Source: JAABSX01 sp964480455 (lineage in GTDB: Bacteria; Bacteroidota; Bacteroidia; Cytophagales; Microscillaceae). From it: a stretch of 12,549 nucleotides of DNA. Under the pieces are notes generated by a model. It did not search any database, was not told where the DNA came from, and saw nothing but the letters and a program-made list of their open reading frames with translations. Shown here in pieces: positions 8,475 through 12,549 of this stretch; the stretch's first letter is position 1, and every line of letters starts with the position of its first letter. The position numbers and the translations under genes were made by a program. Location of the stretch: assembly GCA_964480455.1 (NCBI GenBank), contig CAYZQI010000142.1, forward strand, positions 1-12,549, read 5' to 3'.

Positions 8475-8505
8475 AAAAAAAATGCTCACCTAATTGGTGA
8501 GCATT
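8475..8505 (-). terminator. Rho-independent terminator of the lysozyme-like gene
   Basis: Read on the minus strand, a perfect 10-bp stem AATGCTCACC / GGTGAGCATT (8505-8496 with 8490-8481) encloses a 5-nt loop. It runs into eight T residues at 8482-8475. It lies about 33 bp past the stop of the minus-strand gene at 8538. The plus-strand side has no U-run, so it works in one direction and does not clearly terminate the lipoprotein gene. Confidence 0.88.
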
Positions 8506-8537
8506 GCTTGTAAGGAATAATATGTAAGAAAATCTCT

Positions 8538-8984
8538 TCACTGTAGTTCGTAGAAGCTGGTATTTTCATACCGCTTCAACAGCCCTGCTACTGAGATAAG
8601 ACCATTGCTAAAATCAACTCCTTGCTCTAAGTAGCGAATTGTGCCATAAGGCGCAAAGTGCATGGCAATAAGTAGATTGGTTCGATGCAGCAACACTCCC
8701 TTGTAGTACTTGAATTCATATTTCTCAACATTGAGCAATTTCTCGTACTCTTTGAGTAATTTTTGCATCATTTGGTCTTGCTGTTGGCAAGTCATGGGCA
8801 TCTGATAGCCCATTTTTTGGATTAAGTGTGGCGTTACCTGGTACTTACCATAGGTAATGTTGTAGGGGTCCACTACTTGACATTGAAATCTACTCTCTTT
8901 TTCTGCAATCAGATACATGAGCTTGTCATAGTTGTAATCTAGCTCTAAACTTAATGCGACTTTGAGAATTAGGATATATAACAT
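8538..8984 (-). CDS. Small lysozyme/lytic transglycosylase-like protein
   Basis: This is a 148-residue protein. The first 13 residues are hydrophobic (MLYILILKVALSL) and could be a short signal peptide or anchor, although the basic n-region is missing. Residues 22-56 match the core of the SLT/lysozyme-like fold. LMYLIAEKES has E30-S31 in the position of the catalytic Glu-Ser of transglycosylases. About 15 residues later, NITYGKYQVTP matches the G-x-x-Q block. The later segments LLIAMHFAPYG and ISVAGLLKRYEN would form the C-terminal helices. The expected role is cleavage of peptidoglycan glycan strands, but I infer this from two motifs only. The gene stands alone with its own terminator. A stop codon lies a few codons upstream in frame, and the ATG at 8984 is the first available start. 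Confidence 0.75.
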   Translation of the reverse strand: MLYILILKVALSLELDYNYDKLMYLIAEKESRFQCQVVDPYNITYGKYQVTPHLIQKMGYQMPMTCQQQDQMMQKLLKEYEKLLNVEKYEFKYYKGVLLHRTNLLIAMHFAPYGTIRYLEQGVDFSNGLISVAGLLKRYENTSFYELQ

Positions 8985-9234
8985 ACGAATAAACGTTGGT
9001 TACGAAATTGATTTGACCTACTCTCCAATTATATTTTCAAAACAAGATATGTTTGTATTTATACAATACAATACATTGCTCTATTGGATTTTGGTGTGTT
9101 ACTAGAAAAAAGGGTTTGAGGGTTAAAGATATGTATAGAGAACAATAGGAACTTCAACGATATTTATCGCTACATTCTTAAAGAAAGAGGCATTTGTGAA
9201 GTTTTTCATGTTACTAATATTTTGGTGTAAAAAG

Positions 9235-9318
9235 TACCTAGGATCGGAGTCGAACCGATACGGGGTTACCCCCATTGGTGTTTGAGACCAACGCGTCTAC
9301 CTATTCCGCCACCTAGGC
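9235..9318 (-). tRNA. tRNA-Leu (anticodon CAA)
   Basis: This is an 84-nt class II tRNA. The acceptor arm GCCTAGG pairs with CCTAGGT (one G-U at 1:72), with discriminator A. The anticodon stem TTGGT/ACCAA holds the loop CTCAAAC, so the anticodon is CAA and it decodes UUG. The long variable arm GGGG-TAA-CCCC is typical of leucine. The T arm ATCGG-TTCGACT-CCGAT is canonical. CCA is not encoded and must be added after transcription. Confidence 0.95.
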
Positions 9319-9342
9319 TTATGTTTTAATTAAATAGGTTTG

Positions 9343-9373
9343 CAAAGCTACATCAAAAAAGAAATAATCCAAA
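9343..9373 (-). promoter_or_regulatory. Bacteroidota-type promoter for tRNA-Leu
   Basis: On the minus strand, TTTG (9373-9370) and TAGCTTTG (9350-9343) are separated by 19 nt. Both match the Bacteroidota -33 and -7 consensus elements (TTTG, TAnnTTTG) with the expected spacing. The 5' end of the tRNA lies 25 nt past the -7 box. This is the best-formed promoter in the window. Confidence 0.65.
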
Positions 9374-9409
9374 AAAAATAGTGATTTTTTTTGAATAACC
9401 TTAGAATAA

Positions 9410-9706
9410 TTATACTATCTCCCTTCGCTCTAGCGAATAAGCTATGGGTTTATCAGCAAATAATATTTTTGTAGAAGCCCATACTGATTGAAAAAGTGCA
9501 GATTTGCGATATTGCTCCAAATATTCTTCTGATTTCCAAAAGCTGTATGTAAAGTAGATATTATCCTCTTTTTTATCTTTTAGTAGCTCCAAATGTGTGC
9601 AGCCTTCAAAGTTTCTGATGTTTTTTTTGTTTTCGTCAAAGTTAGCTAAAAAGGTGGCTACCTTATCAGGCTGAAAGGTCATTCTTACAATACGAATTAA
9701 AGACAT
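9410..9706 (-). CDS. ABM-domain (dimeric alpha/beta barrel) protein
   Basis: This is a 98-residue single-domain cytoplasmic protein of the antibiotic biosynthesis monooxygenase (ABM/YgiN-like) superfamily, which forms ferredoxin-like dimers. It starts with the edge strand LIRIVRMTF. The signature F33-E-G-C36-x-H-L-E-L follows, then the central strand IYFTYSFWKSEEYLEQYRKSALF (50-72) with W76, and a closing strand near 88. This very conserved Bacteroidota version has no established substrate. Despite the family name, an oxygenase or antibiotic role should not be assumed; heme, quinone or small-ligand binding are alternatives. No signal peptide is present. It lies upstream of the tRNA gene on the same strand, and 175 bp downstream of the maltose phosphorylase stop, separated by an inverted-repeat region. 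Confidence 0.88.
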   Translation of the reverse strand: MSLIRIVRMTFQPDKVATFLANFDENKKNIRNFEGCTHLELLKDKKEDNIYFTYSFWKSEEYLEQYRKSALFQSVWASTKILFADKPIAYSLERREIV

Positions 9707-9812
9707 AAGTTTTTTAATTTTTAAGTTGAGTGATTGAATGCGTTATAAAGCTATTTGTGCGTAGTACAAGTTAAAATTGCAACGGATACTCCTCTAAATA
9801 CACAAAATAACA

Positions 9813-9866
9813 GTCAATTGCCAGTTTTTGCAATGTCCGATTCACCCTTCAACACTGACAATTGAC
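9813..9866. repeat. Short inverted repeat after the maltose phosphorylase gene
   Basis: GTCAATTG (9813-9820) and CAATTGAC (9859-9866) are inverted copies 38 nt apart, and a smaller ATTGC/GCAAT pair lies inside. Read on the minus strand, the hairpin comes just after the maltose phosphorylase stop and is followed by TGTTATTTTG. It could be a loose terminator or a degenerate intergenic repeat. Confidence 0.35.
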
Positions 9867-9881
9867 CATTGATAATTCATC

Positions 9882-12200
9882 TTATACCATCGTCATAGCC
9901 AACTCAATCACTTGATGACCTGCAAGCGTATGGCTTGTATCGTGTATTTTGAAGGTGATATCAGTATCTGATTGATTCTCAATGTTGATTTTTTCTTGCG
10001 AAACCTGAATATTGAGCAAAGCCCCTCTATACATTACTTTGAAAGCGTAGCGTTGCCACTGTTCGGGGATATAAGGGGTGAAGTGTAGCATACCTTTACG
10101 TACACGCATACCTCCAAAACCCTGTACAATGGTCATCCAAGTACCTGCCATGCTCGTGATGTGTAAGCCGTCTTCGGTGTCGTTGTTGTAGTTGTCTAGG
10201 TCAAGGCGTGAGGTGCGGAGATACATTTCGTAGGCTTTTTCTTGCATACCTAATTTAGCAGCTAAGATGGCATGTACGCAAGGGGAGAGCGAAGACTCAT
10301 GCACGGTGCGAGGCTCATAAAACTCAAAATTACGGCGAATGGTCTCTATATCATAGTTTTCTTCAAAGCAATAAATACCTTGCAGCGTATCGGCTTGTTT
10401 GATAAAACAAGAGCGCAAAATTCTGTCCCAAGACCATTTTTGGTTCAAGGGAAGGTCTTTGGCAGGGAGGTCTTTCACCAAGATTTGCGCTTTGTCTAAG
10501 TAGCCATCTTGTTGTAAGAAAATGTCTTTTCCCTTGTCTTCGGGGAAATACATATTTGCCCTAATGTCTTGCCATTTAACTATTTCTCTTAGTTCATCAA
10601 AGTTGGTTTTGGCAATGATTTCTTTGTATTTCTTAGGTTGATTTGCTTTGACCCATTGCGCAGCTTCTTCGGCATAGCTAAGGCACCAAGTTGCCATCAG
10701 GTTGGTGTACCAGTTATTATTGACGTTATTTTCGTATTCGTTGGGACCGGTTACGCCCAGCATTACATATTGTTTTTTGTCTTCAGAATAATTGACACGT
10801 TGTGCCCAGAAGCGAGCAATACCTAACAATACTTCTAAGCCATATTCGGCTAAATAAGCCTCGTCGCCTGTGTAGTTGATGTAGTCATAAATGGCGCGCG
10901 CAATGGCACCGTTGCGGTGTATTTCTTCAAAAGTGATTTCCCACTCATTATGGCATTCTTCGCCGTTCATAGTTACCATGGGGTAGAGGGCTGCCCCTTC
11001 GCTAAAGCCTAGTTTTTCGGCATTCTCTATGGCCTTTTGGAGGTGCTTGTATCTATACACAAGTAAATTTTTTGCCACATGTGGGTCTGCAGTAGCGAGG
11101 TAAAATGCCAAGCAATATGCCTCTGTATCCCAGTAAGTACTTCCGCCATATTTCTCACCTGTGAAGCCTTTGGGGCCTATGTTCAGCCGTTCGTCTTCGC
11201 CTGTATAAGTTTGGTTAAGTTGGAAGATATTAAACCTAATGCCTTGTTGTGCTGCCACATCACCCTCTATTACGATATCAGAGTGCGACCAAATCTCAGC
11301 CCAAGCTTGTGCTTGTTCTTTTTTTAGCTGCTCGTAGCCTTTCCCAAAAGCAGCATTTACACGCATTTTGGCAAGGGAAAGCAATTCTGTTTCGGCATAA
11401 TCTCTTGAGGTTACGTTGCAGGCACATTTATAAATCGTAACTTCATCGCCTTGCTTTATATCAAGGTCAAAAGTTACTTCGACGTATTTGGTGCAAGTGC
11501 GTGGGTTGAGTGCGGGTTGAATTTCTTTGCCGTTGAGCAAAACCTGAAACTTCATACCTGTACTGACCACAAAGCCTGTTTTTTTGGTAACCACAGTGAT
11601 ATAAGCCTCATTGTTTTGTGCTTCTTCGTGGCGTTCGTTCCAGAATTTTTCATCATAGTTGGAGTCTTTATTCATCACATCTCCATTGATGTAAGGCGTA
11701 AGGCTCAAAGTACCTGCAAAATTTTCTACTTTGAGGTTGTATTTGAGTGCCCCAATTTCACGGTCTGCCATACTCACAAAGCGTTGGGCATCTATCTTGA
11801 GGGTTTTGCCTGAGGGAAGTGTGGCAGTGCAGTTTCTTTGGAGGTAGCCTTCTTTCATATTGAGTACTCTTTTGAATTCGTGTACTTGGCATTGGGCAAG
11901 GTCAAGGGTTTCGCCATCGGCTTTTACATCTACGCCAATCCAGTTAGGGGCGTTGAGTACTTTTGCGAAATACTCGGGATAGCCGTTTTTCCACCAGCCA
12001 ACGCGGGTTTTATCAGGATAATACACGCCTGCAAGGTAGCTACCTGGGAGTGTTTCGCCACTGAAGGCTTCTTCAAAATTGGCACGCTGCCCCATGTGTC
12101 CGTTGCCAATACTGCACAAACTCTCAGAGATGCAGTTGTATTCGTGCTGCCATCGGTCCTCGATGATGCACCATTCGTCTTGTTGGATATAATTTTTCAT
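9882..12200 (-). CDS. Maltose phosphorylase (glycoside hydrolase family 65)
   Basis: This 772-residue cytoplasmic enzyme is predicted to convert maltose and phosphate to beta-D-glucose 1-phosphate and glucose. The N-terminal beta-sandwich (about 15-270) is followed by a linker helix region and the (alpha/alpha)6 catalytic barrel (about 325-700), then a small C-terminal beta domain (705-765). The general acid is E488 in GVTGPNEYENNVNNNWYTN. The substrate motif GEKYGGSTYWDTEAY (348-362), KWQDI (542-546), KQADTL (601-606), H634-ESSLSP and the phosphate-site stretch SMAGTW (683-688) are all present. The FTGEKYGGSTYW and NNVNNNWYTN forms favour maltose over trehalose or kojibiose as substrate, but this is inferred. 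Length is normal and no signal peptide is visible. Neither beta-phosphoglucomutase nor a sugar transporter, common partners, is complete in this window. Confidence 0.93.
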   Translation of the reverse strand: MKNYIQQDEWCIIEDRWQHEYNCISESLCSIGNGHMGQRANFEEAFSGETLPGSYLAGVYYPDKTRVGWWKNGYPEYFAKVLNAPNWIGVDVKADGETLDLAQCQVHEFKRVLNMKEGYLQRNCTATLPSGKTLKIDAQRFVSMADREIGALKYNLKVENFAGTLSLTPYINGDVMNKDSNYDEKFWNERHEEAQNNEAYITVVTKKTGFVVSTGMKFQVLLNGKEIQPALNPRTCTKYVEVTFDLDIKQGDEVTIYKCACNVTSRDYAETELLSLAKMRVNAAFGKGYEQLKKEQAQAWAEIWSHSDIVIEGDVAAQQGIRFNIFQLNQTYTGEDERLNIGPKGFTGEKYGGSTYWDTEAYCLAFYLATADPHVAKNLLVYRYKHLQKAIENAEKLGFSEGAALYPMVTMNGEECHNEWEITFEEIHRNGAIARAIYDYINYTGDEAYLAEYGLEVLLGIARFWAQRVNYSEDKKQYVMLGVTGPNEYENNVNNNWYTNLMATWCLSYAEEAAQWVKANQPKKYKEIIAKTNFDELREIVKWQDIRANMYFPEDKGKDIFLQQDGYLDKAQILVKDLPAKDLPLNQKWSWDRILRSCFIKQADTLQGIYCFEENYDIETIRRNFEFYEPRTVHESSLSPCVHAILAAKLGMQEKAYEMYLRTSRLDLDNYNNDTEDGLHITSMAGTWMTIVQGFGGMRVRKGMLHFTPYIPEQWQRYAFKVMYRGALLNIQVSQEKINIENQSDTDITFKIHDTSHTLAGHQVIELAMTMV

Positions 12201-12280
12201 ACTAGCGTTATTTTTAGCCCACCAATCTCGCGAAGAGGTACAAGTTTGATAAGGCTTTTGGGTTAATTATTTATTATGCG

Positions 12281-12344
12281 TTAATTGGTCATTGGTTAAT
12301 TAGTCATTGGTTCTCCTAATTCCTAATGACCAATGACTTTTTTT
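12281..12344 (+). repeat. Tandem 15-bp repeat and terminator-like hairpin
   Basis: TTAATTGGTCATTGG (12281-12295) is followed directly by TTAATTAGTCATTGG (12296-12310), a tandem copy with one mismatch. AGTCATTGGT (12302-12311) then pairs with ACCAATGACT (12329-12338) across a 17-nt loop, and T residues continue to 12344. On the plus strand this has the shape of an intrinsic terminator, but no plus-strand gene leads into it. In the minus-strand reading it would lie in the leader or promoter region of the phosphorylase gene. Confidence 0.6.
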
Positions 12345-12352
12345 GGTTACAC

Positions 12353-12454
12353 TGTATAAGGGTGCAAGTCAAATTTCCCCTTTTAGCCACCTCACCCCTT
12401 TTCTCTCCTCAAGAGAGAACATAAGGAAGTCAATTTGACTTGCACCCTTGTATA
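12353..12454. mobile_element. Candidate MITE-like element with flanking direct repeats
   Basis: AGGGTGCAAGTCAAATT (12359-12375) is matched exactly in inverted orientation by AATTTGACTTGCACCCT (12432-12448), giving a 90-bp element with perfect 17-bp ends. TGTATA flanks it on both sides as a direct repeat (12353-12358 and 12449-12454), as a target-site duplication would. The centre holds a smaller hairpin, TTCTCTC/GAGAGAA (12401-12407 with 12413-12419). The right arm is also self-complementary (AAGTCAA-T-TTGACTT, 12428-12442). No coding sequence fits inside, so mobility would depend on a transposase elsewhere. A palindromic extragenic repeat of another kind remains possible. Confidence 0.55.
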
Positions 12455-12474
12455 ACAGATGCTTTTGGTCTGAC

Positions 12475-12500
12475 AAAAGAAGCCCCCCCCTTTTGGGGTT
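12475..12500 (-). terminator. Possible terminator with a C8/G8 tract
   Basis: On the minus strand, CCCC-AAAA-GGGG forms a short G/C stem within a run of eight G, followed by CTTCTTTT. It lies just downstream of the stop codon of the possible partial gene at the window edge, which is where a terminator would be expected. The stem is short and can slip in register because of the homopolymer. Confidence 0.3.
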
Positions 12501-12510
12501 AGCAGGGTTG

Positions 12511-12549
12511 TTAGGTTCTAATAAATTTGAGTGCCTTTTCTACATTAGA
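12511..12549 (-). CDS. Possible C-terminal end of a gene running past the window edge
   Basis: On the minus strand the last bases read SNVEKALKFIRT and then TAA. This is the only one of the three minus-strand frames without an early stop, and the residues look like an ordinary protein C-terminus. It lies directly before a terminator-like hairpin. Twelve residues cannot identify a family, and the frame could be open by chance. Confidence 0.3.
   Translation of the reverse strand, partial: SNVEKALKFIRT

Larger units (their letters stand above)
12201..12510. other. Repeat-rich intergenic region upstream of maltose phosphorylase
   Basis: No gene-like open frame is present on either strand. The region holds a 15-bp tandem repeat merging into a hairpin with a T-run (12281-12344), a 90-bp inverted-repeat element (12359-12448) and a C-tract hairpin (12475-12500). 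A TAnnTTTG promoter for the minus-strand phosphorylase gene was looked for and not found. Confidence 0.6.

Noticed and set aside
8475..8505. The hairpin as a bidirectional terminator also serving the plus-strand lipoprotein gene.
   Set aside because: The T-run is present only on the minus-strand side; on the plus strand the stem is followed by GCTTGTAAGG.
9049..9105. An 18-codon hydrophobic plus-strand frame (MFVFIQYN...) between the lysozyme-like gene and the tRNA.
   Set aside because: It is too short, has no promoter or terminator support, and AT-rich DNA often gives hydrophobic short frames by chance.
9410..9706. Evidence of an antibiotic biosynthesis cluster from the ABM domain.
   Set aside because: The domain name is historical, the protein is a stand-alone single domain, and no other biosynthetic gene is nearby.
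11451..12266. Long plus-strand open frames opposite the maltose phosphorylase gene.
   Set aside because: They are antisense shadows of a full-length, motif-complete GH65 gene; their translations show no recognisable domain.

Overview
The window looks like chromosomal DNA of a free-living member of the Bacteroidota, probably Cytophagales-like, although only the phylum is well supported. Three signs point there. A 1262-residue secreted protein ends in the gliding-motility-associated C-terminal domain (type B type IX secretion signal). Several gene starts lack Shine-Dalgarno motifs but carry TAnnTTTG-type -7 elements upstream. Several proteins (Fur-family repressor, ABM-domain protein, DUF7948/SBBP protein) resemble subfamilies common in that phylum.

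Layout. 52-498 (+): a Fur-family metal-responsive repressor. 577-2157 (-): a likely two-gene unit, an exported or membrane-anchored alpha/beta hydrolase followed 15 bp later by a hotdog acyl-CoA thioesterase; it converges on the fur-like gene. 2266-2991 (+): endonuclease V (deaminated-purine repair), divergent from the hydrolase. 2992-3345: an AT-rich gap with a candidate promoter. 3346-7134 (+): a giant modular surface protein made of a signal peptide, DUF7948, seven SBBP units, alternating PKD and Ig-like modules and a sorting domain. 7254-8393 (+): a lipoprotein of probable propeller fold. 8538-8984 (-): a small lysozyme/transglycosylase-like protein with a clear intrinsic terminator at 8475-8505. 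9235-9318 (-): tRNA-Leu(CAA) with a well-spaced Bacteroidota promoter. 9410-9706 (-): an ABM-domain protein. 9882-12200 (-): a GH65 maltose phosphorylase. 12201-12510: a repeat-rich gap. 12511-12549 (-): the possible last codons of a further gene.

The genes do not form one pathway. They are mostly single housekeeping or surface genes in short transcription units, with metal regulation, acyl/ester hydrolysis, DNA repair, cell-surface display, wall hydrolysis and maltose use side by side. I found no defence system, CRISPR array, prophage or biosynthetic cluster.

The most noteworthy item outside the genes is a 90-bp element at 12359-12448 with perfect 17-bp terminal inverted repeats flanked by a 6-bp direct repeat. 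It has the form of a miniature transposable element. Next to it lies a tandem-repeat/hairpin block at 12281-12344.
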